Source of the DNA: Deltaproteobacteria bacterium
GTDB lineage: Bacteria; Desulfobacterota; GWC2-55-46
Reading direction: 5' to 3'
DNA length: 64,000 bases
NCBI GenBank assembly: GCA_016234935.1
Contig: JACRNL010000011.1
Span: forward strand, 1 to 64,000
Each line of letters opens with the position of its first letter. Positions within the stretch are counted from its first letter, which is position 1. Shown here in pieces: positions 27,936-36,085 of this stretch. Below the pieces are notes generated by a model. That model was given only the letters and a program-made list of their open reading frames with translations. It ran no database searches and had not been told where the DNA came from. A program made the translations under genes and the position numbers.

Positions 27936-28072
27936 GAGACAAAGGCAATTTAATCACCGTCCATCAGCGGTCATTATTTCAGATGTATGGCGATGCAGGG
28001 CGGCGGGGGGAGTGGTATTACGGCCCCTTGCGGGATGGCGTCAAGCCGCAGAATAAAGGAGGAAATAAAGAG

Positions 28073-28597
28073 ATGGCAATACATGAGCCGGAAAGGGTTT
28101 GGTGGAAGCCTTTAAGCAAGGATGAAAGGATATGGGTTGCCGTTGCGCTCGTATGGATGCTAATTACCTTTATCTATATGCCGGTATATCACTTCATAGG
28201 CGCGCAGAACCCGCCTGCCGAGACATACGCGGTCAAGCCCGACCAGTTTGACAAACTCGTTGAGGCAATGGTGGCAAAGCACAAGATTGGCGAGGAAAAG
28301 GGCGTTCCGATAGTTCAGGCCTTTCCGGACGAACCCGTCTTCATAAGGGCGAAGATGTGGGAGTGGTACCCGATAGTCCAGCTCGAGAAGGGCAAGACCT
28401 ACCGGTTGCACATCTCGTCAATGGACGTTGACCACGGCTTTTCCATACAGCCTGTCAATATGAACTTCATGGTGCTGCCGAAATACGACTACGTGCTCAC
28501 GCTTACGCCCACGCAGTCAGGCGAGTTCCACGTCATATGCAACGAGTTCTGCGGACTGGGCCATCACGCGATGGTCGGCAAGATGTACGTGAAGTAA
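28073..28597 (+). CDS. Heme-copper oxidase/reductase subunit II with CuA site
   Basis: A 174-aa membrane-anchored cupredoxin. One N-terminal helix (WVAVALVWMLITFIYMPVYH) holds it in the membrane with the domain outside. The CuA ligands are present: the histidine in MDVDHGFS and the cluster CNEFCGLGHHAM (C-x3-C-x3-H-x2-M with the glutamate between the cysteines). Electrons from a c-type cytochrome or copper protein would enter here. Start 28073 follows AAAGGAGGAAATAAAGAG; the frame before it is repeat DNA. Confidence 0.9.
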   Translation: MAIHEPERVWWKPLSKDERIWVAVALVWMLITFIYMPVYHFIGAQNPPAETYAVKPDQFDKLVEAMVAKHKIGEEKGVPIVQAFPDEPVFIRAKMWEWYPIVQLEKGKTYRLHISSMDVDHGFSIQPVNMNFMVLPKYDYVLTLTPTQSGEFHVICNEFCGLGHHAMVGKMYVK

Positions 28598-28651
28598 GGC
28601 GCGCAAGGGGCTGAAGCCCCTTCAAGCAGTATCCGAAAAAAGGAGGAAACA

Positions 28652-28786
28652 ATGTCAGACGACAGAGAGTCTAAAGAAATGCACGCCCCGGGAGTTTTCG
28701 TGCTCTCGTTCATTTTCCTGGCGGTCTTTATCATAATCTGGTGGGCGCACTATAAATGGCTCGCAGAGGTCTGGGGCGTTCAATAA
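28652..28786 (+). CDS. 44-aa single-helix membrane protein in the heme-copper operon
   Basis: MSDDRESKEMHAPGVFVLSF begins a charged N-terminus followed by one helix (LSFIFLAVFIIIWWAHYKWL) and a short tail. AAAGGAGGAAACA precedes the ATG. It lies between subunits II and I and is probably a small structural subunit. No family recognised. Confidence 0.7.
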   Translation: MSDDRESKEMHAPGVFVLSFIFLAVFIIIWWAHYKWLAEVWGVQ

Positions 28787-29036
28787 GGGATGCAGCGGCG
28801 AAGGCAATCCTTGAAGACCCTTTGTGAAATTTATTCTGAGCGAAGCTGTTAGATTGTCAGTTTCGCTTGTAATAACATAGGCGAATGGCTCAGGGTAAAT
28901 GCGATAATCACGTTTGATTCATTATTTTGGCGCATTAACTTTTTTACGTCTTGCGCCCCCGGTATCCGGACGCAGGAAACGTCAGCCGCCGCGGCGCAGG
29001 CTGTAAAAAAACAGAGAAATGGAGGAATTGGAAAAA

Positions 29037-30548
29037 ATGGCGGACTTTAAATACAGAACCTGCACCTTATCAGGGATGAAGATAGAACAGGGCAGCGCGA
29101 ACCTTATAAAATGGAACGTGATAGCCGCCCTGGCCACCCTCGCTGTGGGCGGACTCATGGCCTTTTTAGTGGCCCTTACAAGGTGGCCGAGCATTCACTT
29201 TCTGTCGCTCACTAACTACTACCGCTTTCTCACGCTCCACGGTGTTGACGCGCTGCTGGCATGGATCATCTTCTTCGAGATGGCCCTGGTGTATTTCGCG
29301 TCGTCGGTGCTCCTTGGCACGAGGGTGCGGGCGGCGTGGATAAGCTGGATATCGTTCGCCCTCATGCTCATAGGCGGCGCGCTTATCAACACGATAGTTC
29401 TCATGGGCAGGGCCGACGTGCTCTTTACCTCTTACGTGCCGCTTAAGGGCGACCCGCTGTATTACCTCGGCATCATCCTCTTCGCGGTGGGCGCGCTTAT
29501 CGGCTTCATCATGTTCTTCGTCAACATCTACTACGCGAAAAAGGAAGGCGCTTACAAGAGGACGCTTCCTCTCGGGGCCTTCGGCATCGCCGCCGCGAGC
29601 ATCATCGGCGTCTTTACGCTCCTCCACGGCGCGGGCATCTTCATCCCGACCTTCCTCTGGTCGGCGGACATCATCAGCTACGTCGACCCGTCGGCCTACA
29701 GGCTTGTCTTCTGGGGGCTCGGCCATGCCTCGCAGCAGATAAACGTCTGCGCCATGGTGGCGGTCTGGTACATGACGTCGGCCTTTGTCGTGGGCGGCAA
29801 GCCCGTGAACGAGAAGCTTTCAAGGACGGCGTTCATACTCTACATCCTTTTCATCAACCTTGCCTCGGAGCATCATCTTCTTGTAGACCCCGTGCTTTCC
29901 ACGTGGCACAAGATCGTCAACACCAGCTACATGATGCATCTGGCGGTCCTAGCGAGCATGATCCACGCGTTCGCCATACCGGCCTCCATGGAAGTGGCGC
30001 TCAGGAAGCAGGGGCACACCAGAGGGCTTTTTGAATGGCTCAAGAGGGCGCCGTGGGGCAACCCGGCCTTCTCGGCCGCCGCCATCTCGATACTCCTGTT
30101 CGGCTTCCTCGGCGGCATTACCGGCGTCATCTTCGGGACCGAGCAGTTCTCCATCATCCGCCACAACACCTTCGCCATCACGGGCCATTTCCACGGCACG
30201 GTCGTTGCGGGCACGACGGTAGCGTTCATGGGCTTTACGTACCTGATACTTAAATACATATTCGCCAGGGAGCTGATATGGAAGGGTTTCGCGTCGATCC
30301 AGCCGTATCTCTACGGCGCGGGCGTGGCGATGCTTTCCATCGGCATGATGAGCGCCGGGACGTTCGGCGTTCCGAGGAGGCACTACGACATAAGCTTCTC
30401 CGGGGCCCTGTTCAACCACACCTTTGACCCTATGGTCGACATCTTTCTCGGCATGATGGGCATAGGCGCCATTCTCTCCGTAACGGGCGGAATTCTTTTC
30501 ATAGCCATCGGCTTTGGTTCCATGATATGGGGCAAAAAGATCGAATAG
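29037..30548 (+). CDS. Heme-copper oxidoreductase subunit I, B-type, lacking the active-site tyrosine
   Basis: A 503-aa, roughly 12-13-helix catalytic subunit. Metal ligands appear where expected: low-spin heme His68 (FLTLHGVDALL), CuB His230 (WGLGHASQQ), CuB His279-His280 (ASEHHLLVDP), and His384/His386 (ITGHFHG) for the two hemes. The spacing closely matches ba3 oxidases. The residue four after His230, normally the cross-linked tyrosine, is Gln234, and Glu278 directly precedes the His pair. Both resemble nitric oxide reductases that evolved from oxygen reductases, so NO reduction is as likely as O2 reduction. Start at 29037 is set by GGAGGAATTGG upstream; 29019 is an alternative. Confidence 0.88.
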   Translation: MADFKYRTCTLSGMKIEQGSANLIKWNVIAALATLAVGGLMAFLVALTRWPSIHFLSLTNYYRFLTLHGVDALLAWIIFFEMALVYFASSVLLGTRVRAAWISWISFALMLIGGALINTIVLMGRADVLFTSYVPLKGDPLYYLGIILFAVGALIGFIMFFVNIYYAKKEGAYKRTLPLGAFGIAAASIIGVFTLLHGAGIFIPTFLWSADIISYVDPSAYRLVFWGLGHASQQINVCAMVAVWYMTSAFVVGGKPVNEKLSRTAFILYILFINLASEHHLLVDPVLSTWHKIVNTSYMMHLAVLASMIHAFAIPASMEVALRKQGHTRGLFEWLKRAPWGNPAFSAAAISILLFGFLGGITGVIFGTEQFSIIRHNTFAITGHFHGTVVAGTTVAFMGFTYLILKYIFARELIWKGFASIQPYLYGAGVAMLSIGMMSAGTFGVPRRHYDISFSGALFNHTFDPMVDIFLGMMGIGAILSVTGGILFIAIGFGSMIWGKKIE

Positions 30549-30593
30549 GCCGCCGCGTAAGGCGGGACGCATCAGGGCGGGAAAGGCAGGGAC

Positions 30594-30637
30594 AAAAGGC
30601 GGGGCCGAGCGGTGTTACGCGGCCCCGCCTTTTTTTC
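30594..30637 (+). terminator. Terminator after subunit I
   Basis: AGGCGGGGCCG and CGGCCCCGCCT form an 11-bp GC stem followed by TTTTTTT. It may reduce expression of SCO and the cytochrome b fusion relative to the reductase subunits. Confidence 0.85.
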
Positions 30638-30640
30638 CGC

Positions 30641-30790
30641 GGCAGGCTGCTGAAAAAGCCTCATCTACCGCGTTGTCTTCGTCGCTCGTCACTGCGGCGT
30701 GCCCAAAAGCACGCCTCATTCCTCGCTCCTCGCCGCCTTCGGGGCACCCATGCGGAGCATGGGTCGGGGGCTTTTTGAGCAGCCTGATAG
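30641..30790. repeat. Family R1 repeat, reverse orientation
   Basis: GGCAGGCTGCTGAAAAAGCC starts and CTTTTTGAGCAGCCTG ends the element. The core has CGTGCCCAAAAGCACGCC and CATTCCTCGCTCCTCG, matching the reverse complement of the copy at 5535. Confidence 0.8.
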
Positions 30791-30883
30791 AATGTCGTGA
30801 CGGATGATAAAAATCATACAACCGCGCATGTTATACTGTTAAAATCAATCTTGATAAAATCCGTAAGGTATTTGAAATTGCTG

Positions 30884-31747
30884 ATGTGGAAGATAAAAAA
30901 GAAGCCGGTTTTAACGGCGCTATGCGCGGCGCTCGCGTGCGCGCTCTTTTTGTTTGCGCGTCCAGTTGCCGCGTCCGAGCTTGACGCCGCCGCCATGAGA
31001 GACGCGGTGGACGCCGCCGCAAGGGCCGAAGGCACTGCCCCCGGTGATTTTGAGCTTACAGACCAGGACGGCATAAAGTTTCATCTCAGCGATTACTTTA
31101 AAGGGGACAGGCGCCGGCCCCTTGTCGTCAGCTTTATCTACGCGAGCTGTCCGCATGTATGCCCGGCTGTTACCGCCGAGGTTAAAAAGGCCGCGGTTGA
31201 CGCCAGAGCGAAGTTAGGGGTCAAGCCCCCTCAGGGGGACAGGTTCAACGTCCTTTCCATCAGTATAGATCCGCAGCGCGACACGCCCAAAAGGCTCAAG
31301 GAGTACGGCCTGCGCTTTACGCGCGACTTCGGCCAGATGAGGTTTGCGGCGCCGGCGCAAAAGGACGTAAATGCGCTGACCGGCAAGTTCGGCTTTTTTT
31401 TCGCCGCGAAAGACGACGGCAGCTTCGACCATATAGACATGGCCTCAGTCATGAAGTCTGACGGGACTATCTACAAGCAGGTATACAGCATAAGGACTGA
31501 CGGAAGCGGCATAAGACAGAGGCTCGAGGAACTGATAACGGGCAAGCCCGCGGTTTCGTCGTCGTCTCTCGTGGACAAGATAAAATTTTTCTGCTACAAG
31601 TACGACCCCTACTCGAACAGGTATGTCATTGATTATCCGATACTCGTCAGCATTTTTCTGCAGACGGCCGTCTTTGCCGTGATAATCGGCCTCGTCTGGG
31701 GGAAGAAGATAAAGGGTTTTTTCAGGCGTAATTTCAGGGGAAAATAG
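30884..31747 (+). CDS. SCO1/SenC-type copper chaperone with C-terminal membrane helix
   Basis: A 287-aa thioredoxin-fold protein. A signal anchor (PVLTALCAALACALFLFARP) is followed by the SCO domain with the copper motif YASCPHVCPAV (CxxxC) and the distal histidine in FDHIDMAS. A second membrane helix lies near the C-terminus (YPILVSIFLQTAVFAVIIGL). SCO proteins deliver copper to CuA, fitting subunit II upstream. Residues LGVKPPQGD are encoded by a short palindrome. Start 30884 begins the signal sequence; AAGGT is about 14 nt upstream. Confidence 0.88.
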   Translation: MWKIKKKPVLTALCAALACALFLFARPVAASELDAAAMRDAVDAAARAEGTAPGDFELTDQDGIKFHLSDYFKGDRRRPLVVSFIYASCPHVCPAVTAEVKKAAVDARAKLGVKPPQGDRFNVLSISIDPQRDTPKRLKEYGLRFTRDFGQMRFAAPAQKDVNALTGKFGFFFAAKDDGSFDHIDMASVMKSDGTIYKQVYSIRTDGSGIRQRLEELITGKPAVSSSSLVDKIKFFCYKYDPYSNRYVIDYPILVSIFLQTAVFAVIIGLVWGKKIKGFFRRNFRGK

Positions 31748-31825
31748 CAAAAAAAGCGGTTCAAAAAAATATGCGCGGCAATGGCAAGAGGCCGCCAAGA
31801 GGCCTATAGGAGGCAGGTGGAAAAA

Positions 31826-33379
31826 ATGGAAGACACACAGCGCTATTTCAAGCAGGCAGGCCCGGCTGAAAGGCTCTGGTTATGGCTTGAAAAGGCCGTC
31901 AACGACGCCGCGCCGAGCGCGTATAATCCCTTTTATTACCTCGGGGCGGTCTGTATTTTTTTCATATGGATCATCCTTGTCTCCGGCCTTTATCTTTTCC
32001 TCTTCTACAGTATTTCCGCAAAAGAGGCATACCCGTCGGTCGAGGCGCTCACGCACGGCCAGTGGTATCTGGGCGGCGTAATGAGGAGCCTGCACAGGTA
32101 CGCCTCCGACGGCCTTGTGATAGCCGCCATACTGCATACGCTCCGCTGCTACGTGCTTGACAGGTACAGGCACTGGCGGAAGGTCGCGTGGGTCTCCGGC
32201 GTCATTATCGCGTGGATAATCATCATCGGCGGCATCATCGGCTACTGGATGGTTTGGGACAAGAGGGCGCAGCTTATCGCGCTTTTGTCCTCGCGTCTGA
32301 TAGAGGCGGTGCCGATCTTCGGCCTGCCGCTTTCCCTCAGCTTTTCAAGGCTCGAAACCCTTACTAATAACTTTTTCTATATCATCCTGTTCATACATTT
32401 CACGACGCTGTTCGTCATCTTTCTCCTGATAATGGTTCATATCAGCAGGATAACCAAGTCCATAATCAACCCGCCGAAGGCGGTCTCCTACGGGATAGTC
32501 CTTGTGCTTCTCGCGCTTGCATTCCTGAAGCCCGCCGTGAGCGCCCCTGCGGCTGATATTAAAACATTGCCTCTGGACGTGCCGTTTGACTGGTTTTTCA
32601 TGTTTATTTTCCCGCTCTTGAAGTATTTTTCCGAGCATCAGGTATGGTTTTTCACGGCCGGGCTTACTCTGGCCTTTGCCGCTGTCCCGTGGCTGGCATG
32701 GGGTAAGGCCGTGAGGAACCCTGCGGCCAAGGTGACGCTCTCAAACTGCACCGGCTGTGAGCTGTGCGTGGAGGACTGCCCCTATCAGGCCATCCAGATG
32801 ATAAAAAGGACGGACGGGCAGACGTATGACCTTGAGGCGGTGGTGATGTCCAACCGGTGCGCAAGCTGCGGCATATGCGCCGGCGCGTGCGACTATAACG
32901 CGATAAACCTTCCGAATATAAGCGAAGATATGGTAAAGGACGCGATAACGAGACATTGCAGGGAGCTTGACGGCAAGGCCGATAAGAAGGTCATTGCTTT
33001 TTTCTGCGCCAAGGGCGCAGGCATAGAAGGTGCGTCCGGCGGAAGGATACAGGACGCCGAGTGGGTGCGCGCGGTTCATCTGCCATGCATAGGCATGCTC
33101 CAGCCTTCGATGATAGCCCTTGCGCTTGACGAAGGGGCGGACGGCGTGTTCGTTGCCGGATGCAGGCAGGGAGATTGCAGTTACAGGACGGGCAATGCCT
33201 GGTTTGCCGGAAGGCTTGCCGGACTCCGCCCGCCGGTGGTCAGAAAGTCCGTTGACCGCAGCCGGATAAGGGCGGTGTGGCTCTCTGCCGTTGAAAATGA
33301 GGCCCTCATGGGCGAGCTCCGGTCATTTTACGCCGGCCTTAAAAAGAAGGGGGTTGAACCCCCTCAGGGGGTAAGTTGA
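31826..33379 (+). CDS. Cytochrome b / 2[4Fe-4S] ferredoxin / MvhD-like fusion protein
   Basis: A 517-aa fusion. Residues 20-220 are a cytochrome b6-type four-helix bundle with both heme pairs as H-x13-H (SLHRYASDGLVIAAILH and IHFTTLFVIFLLIMVH). Two or three further helices follow, with PFDWFF resembling the quinol-site PEWY of subunit IV. From Cys308 come two ferredoxin motifs (CTGCELCVEDCP, CASCGICAGACD). Residues about 375-495 resemble MvhD, the iron-sulfur subunit linking hydrogenase to heterodisulfide reductase, with FFCAKGAG and VAGCRQGDCSYRTGN. No Rieske protein is encoded. The start follows AGGTGG at 5 nt. The last codons come from a palindromic insert. Confidence 0.87.
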   Translation: MEDTQRYFKQAGPAERLWLWLEKAVNDAAPSAYNPFYYLGAVCIFFIWIILVSGLYLFLFYSISAKEAYPSVEALTHGQWYLGGVMRSLHRYASDGLVIAAILHTLRCYVLDRYRHWRKVAWVSGVIIAWIIIIGGIIGYWMVWDKRAQLIALLSSRLIEAVPIFGLPLSLSFSRLETLTNNFFYIILFIHFTTLFVIFLLIMVHISRITKSIINPPKAVSYGIVLVLLALAFLKPAVSAPAADIKTLPLDVPFDWFFMFIFPLLKYFSEHQVWFFTAGLTLAFAAVPWLAWGKAVRNPAAKVTLSNCTGCELCVEDCPYQAIQMIKRTDGQTYDLEAVVMSNRCASCGICAGACDYNAINLPNISEDMVKDAITRHCRELDGKADKKVIAFFCAKGAGIEGASGGRIQDAEWVRAVHLPCIGMLQPSMIALALDEGADGVFVAGCRQGDCSYRTGNAWFAGRLAGLRPPVVRKSVDRSRIRAVWLSAVENEALMGELRSFYAGLKKKGVEPPQGVS

Positions 33380-33463
33380 GATGACAAACACTTTTCAAAT
33401 GGCCAACCTGCGGCTTCGACAAGAGCCCTTAAAAAGAAGGGGGTAAGTTGAGATGACAAACAC
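33338..33463 (+). repeat. Direct duplication of a gene junction
   Basis: CTTAAAAAGAAGGGGG ... TAAGTTGAGATGACAAACAC occurs at 33338-33391 and again at 33428-33463. The first copy holds an extra 18-bp palindromic insert and a decayed start of the following gene (MTNTF... ending after 21 codons). Confidence 0.9.
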
Positions 33464-34121
33464 CCTTATAAAAGAGGTTATCGCATTTGCGGCGCTTATT
33501 GCCGCGGCTTGGTTTGTTTCCGCCCTTGGCAGGAAAAAACAGGTTTTAACAGCCGGCGCCGGCGCTCGGGCAGAGACCGGCTGGCCGGGCAGTGTTGTTT
33601 TCGCGCTGAAGGCCGCCTTGATTCTGGGCATATTCATGGTACCGGTCTATTTCCAATCTGATCCGCCGTATTCGTTTTATACGAATAAGGACGCGTCCGT
33701 CAAGGTGGCCTTCAAGCATATCGGCAAAAAGGTCGTAAACTGCGATGAGGCGGAGGTAATCAAGAGCGAAGGCGAGCGGTACAGAAAGGCATTAAAGAAG
33801 ACCTCGCGCGTGCAGATGAACATGGCGCGGCTGGCCGGCTGCCCGCGGGAAAGGTTCCCTGTGCATGTATCGCTGTCCATTGACGGCAGGGAAGTCCTTG
33901 ACAGGTCATACGCTCCGACCGGGCTTAAGAAGGACATGGCGTCGTATGTCTACGATGAGTTCATCATAGCGCCAGGCCGGCATAAATTGAACGCGCGTCT
34001 CGGCGACAGCGGCAGGAAAGACGCCCCTGATTATACCTTCGAGGAGACGGTTGATATAAAACCGGCTCAGGTAAGGCTCATCATGTTCGACGATACGCTG
34101 GGTAAGCTTGTTCTGGAATAA
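33453..34121 (+). CDS. Unknown membrane-anchored extracytoplasmic protein at the end of the heme-copper operon
   Basis: A 222-aa protein with two N-terminal membrane helices (EVIAFAALIAAAWFVSAL and VVFALKAALILGIFMVPVYF) and a C-terminal domain of about 150 residues likely outside. It has two cysteines (VVNCDEAE and LAGCPRE) that could form a disulfide or bind metal, and a beta-rich end (HVSLSIDGREVLDRSYAP). No family recognised. It follows the cytochrome b fusion and may assist assembly of the operon's complex. Start 33453 is the second copy of a duplicated start region. Confidence 0.75.
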   Translation: MTNTLIKEVIAFAALIAAAWFVSALGRKKQVLTAGAGARAETGWPGSVVFALKAALILGIFMVPVYFQSDPPYSFYTNKDASVKVAFKHIGKKVVNCDEAEVIKSEGERYRKALKKTSRVQMNMARLAGCPRERFPVHVSLSIDGREVLDRSYAPTGLKKDMASYVYDEFIIAPGRHKLNARLGDSGRKDAPDYTFEETVDIKPAQVRLIMFDDTLGKLVLE

Positions 34122-34180
34122 TCGCCTGCCGGACGCCGCGGGCCCGCGTCTCTCAGAGAAACATATCTTTCAGAAAAATG

Positions 34181-34207
34181 TTGTAAAAACAGCCCCCTTG
34201 CTATAAT
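34181..34207 (+). promoter_or_regulatory. Promoter of a possible small RNA
   Basis: TTGTAA (34181-34186), a short 15-bp spacer and TATAAT (34202-34207) with an extended -10 TGC. Confidence 0.55.
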
Positions 34208-34213
34208 ATCAAA

Positions 34214-34336
34214 CATCCATCCGGCACATTTCCTTAATTCTGTCAGTCTCCTGCGTTGGCGCGTTTGAGGCCGGTGCCGTGAAAGCGGCGTCCGGGCATG
34301 ATTTTTTACCGCCTGTTTTGCGGCAGGTATTTTTTG
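34214..34336 (+). ncRNA. Candidate small RNA of about 120 nt
   Basis: The stretch lies between a promoter and a terminator and holds no reading frame. A stem is possible between GCCGGTGCCG and CGGCGTCCGG, followed by the terminal TACC-GCC / GGC-A-GGTA stem with TTTTTT. I recognise no known RNA family (not SRP or 6S by eye). Confidence 0.4.
34307..34336 (+). terminator. Terminator before tRNA-Leu
   Basis: TACCGCC and GGC-A-GGTA pair with one bulge, then TTTTTT follows. Confidence 0.65.
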
Positions 34337-34365
34337 TTGCAAGGGGCATTTGAAACAAATATAAT
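34337..34365 (+). promoter_or_regulatory. tRNA-Leu promoter
   Basis: TTGCAA (34337-34342), exactly 17 bp, then TATAAT (34360-34365). Confidence 0.75.
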
Positions 34366-34437
34366 GTGTATCGGGTTTGGAGCGGCCGGATTTACCTCTG
34401 GACTGTCCAGGTTTTTAGAGAAATGACGGGCAAATCC

Positions 34438-34520
34438 GCGAGGGTGGCGGAACAGGCAGACGCGCCAGACTTAGGATCTGGTGGGCAACCATGGGGGTTC
34501 GATTCCCCCCTCTCGCACCA
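34438..34520 (+). tRNA. tRNA-Leu (UAG)
   Basis: Acceptor GCGAGGG pairs with CTCTCGC with one G-U. The anticodon stem-loop is CCAGA-CTTAGGA-TCTGG, anticodon TAG. There is a long variable arm, a GTTCGATTC T-loop, and an encoded CCA end. Confidence 0.95.
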
Positions 34521-34615
34521 CTTACTTTCTTTTTCGGGAAAAAGAAAGTAAGCAAAGAAAAAGCGATTCACAAAAATATTTCCTTTCTTTTTCTGGAAAA
34601 AGAAGGTAAGCAATG
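34521..34615. repeat. Paired CTTTCTTTTT hairpins after tRNA-Leu
   Basis: CTTACTTTCTTTTTC / GAAAAAGAAAGTAAG and a second imperfect copy (34579-34613). The first may terminate the tRNA transcript. Confidence 0.6.
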
Positions 34616-34698
34616 AGGGATTAAGGTTCGTATGCGCCTCTTTTTTTCAGGGCGTGTCTGGAAAAAGGCAGTAAAAATATAAAGGGAAGAACGGAAAA

Positions 34699-35997
34699 AT
34701 GCACGACACAAAACATCACATCAAGATTGAAGTAGAGGACTTAGGGCCGGTAAAAAAGAGGCTCAGCATCACGATACCAAGTGAAAGCGTCGATGAAGGG
34801 TTAAAGGCCGCGTATAAAGACGCAAGGGCCACCGCCGTTATCGCAGGCTTCAGGAAGGGGGCCGTTCCGCTGAGTATCATAAAGGCAAGGTTCGGCGAAA
34901 GCGTCCGCTACGACCTTGCCACGAAGATGGTCGAGCAGTCGTATATCCACGCCATTCAGGACGAGCGTCTCGTTCCTGCCGACAGGCCCAGTGTGGACGT
35001 GAAGCCCGAAACCCTTCAGGAGGGCAAGGCATTTTCCTACTTAGTCACGGTTGAAGTGACGCCGGAGATAACCGTAGACGGCTATCTGGGCATGGAGCTG
35101 AAAAAAGAGGCCGTGGAGGTCACGGACAAAGACGTGGAAGAGGGACTTAAAGGCGTTCAGGATTCAAGGGCTGAGTTCAAAGAGGCGGACAGGCCGGCCA
35201 GGGCCGGCGACATCGTCACGGTGGACTTCGATGCAAGCGTCGCAGGGACGCCGATAGAAGGTTCAAAGGCGGCGGATTACCAGGTGGTGATAGGCGAAAG
35301 GACGCCCGTGCCGGGCTTTGACGACGCTATTGTGGGCCTGTCAAAGGGCGCGGTAAAGGAGTTCACGCTCAAATTCCCCGAGAAACACTCAAGGGAAGAG
35401 ATAGCAGGCAAGGATGGTCTTTTCAAGGTAAGCGTGAAGTCAGTGAAGGAGAAGGTCATACCTGCGCTTGACGATGAGTTCGCCAAAGACCTCGACTGTG
35501 AAAACCTGGAGAAGCTCAAGGAAAAGGTCAGGGAAGAGGTCGTGAAGGTGAAGGAGGCGAGCGACAAGGAGAGGCTTAAAAACGAGATACTCGATAAACT
35601 CATAGAAAAGCACCCGTTTGAAGTTCCTGAGGTCACGGTCAACAGGTATCTTGGCGTGATACTCGGCAATCTCGTTGATAATCTGCGCCATGGGATAGTC
35701 ACCCCGGGCATAGCCGAGCTTAATTCCGAGGAGCTTAAGGCCAAGTACCGCGACGTCGCGGTCAGAAGGGTGAAAGAGGACATGGTGCTTGACGCCATAG
35801 CGGCAAAGGAAAAGGTCGAGGTAACGGGCGAGGAGTTCGAGTCCGCCATCAGGCATCTGGCCGCTTCAAGGAATGTCCCGTTTGAGTCGCTTCTTGCAAG
35901 GATCGAAAGGGAAGGGTCGGTGGATATCGTCAGGGACGGCCTTAAGCACGAGAAGGTCTTTGACAAGATCATAAGCGAAAGCAGGAAAGCGGCATAA
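34699..35997 (+). CDS. tig: Trigger factor
   Basis: A 432-aa ribosome-bound chaperone and prolyl isomerase. The ribosome-binding signature [11 protein letters not shown] is at about residue 52. An FKBP-type domain lies at about 165-250 ([36 protein letters not shown]), then a helical C-terminal chaperone domain. It heads the tig-clpP-clpX-lon series, a common arrangement for nascent-chain quality control. Confidence 0.96.
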   Translation: MHDTKHHIKIEVEDLGPVKKRLSITIPSESVDEGLKAAYKDARATAVIAGFRKGAVPLSIIKARFGESVRYDLATKMVEQSYIHAIQDERLVPADRPSVDVKPETLQEGKAFSYLVTVEVTPEITVDGYLGMELKKEAVEVTDKDVEEGLKGVQDSRAEFKEADRPARAGDIVTVDFDASVAGTPIEGSKAADYQVVIGERTPVPGFDDAIVGLSKGAVKEFTLKFPEKHSREEIAGKDGLFKVSVKSVKEKVIPALDDEFAKDLDCENLEKLKEKVREEVVKVKEASDKERLKNEILDKLIEKHPFEVPEVTVNRYLGVILGNLVDNLRHGIVTPGIAELNSEELKAKYRDVAVRRVKEDMVLDAIAAKEKVEVTGEEFESAIRHLAASRNVPFESLLARIEREGSVDIVRDGLKHEKVFDKIISESRKAA

Positions 35998-36085
35998 ACG
36001 CAGGCAGCCGCCTTTTTTGCGGTTCCATGAAGAAGCGGCGGGCTTAAGCAAGGGCGTCCGGTCTTTAAAAAGGGAGGTATTATTG

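Noticed and set aside
27860-28072. 71-codon extension at the N-terminus of subunit II
   Set aside because: It reads through R4 repeats, and AAAGGAGG sits directly before the ATG at 28073.
34366-34613. Short frames on both strands around 34.4-34.6 kb
   Set aside because: They overlap the tRNA-Leu gene and the hairpins after it.
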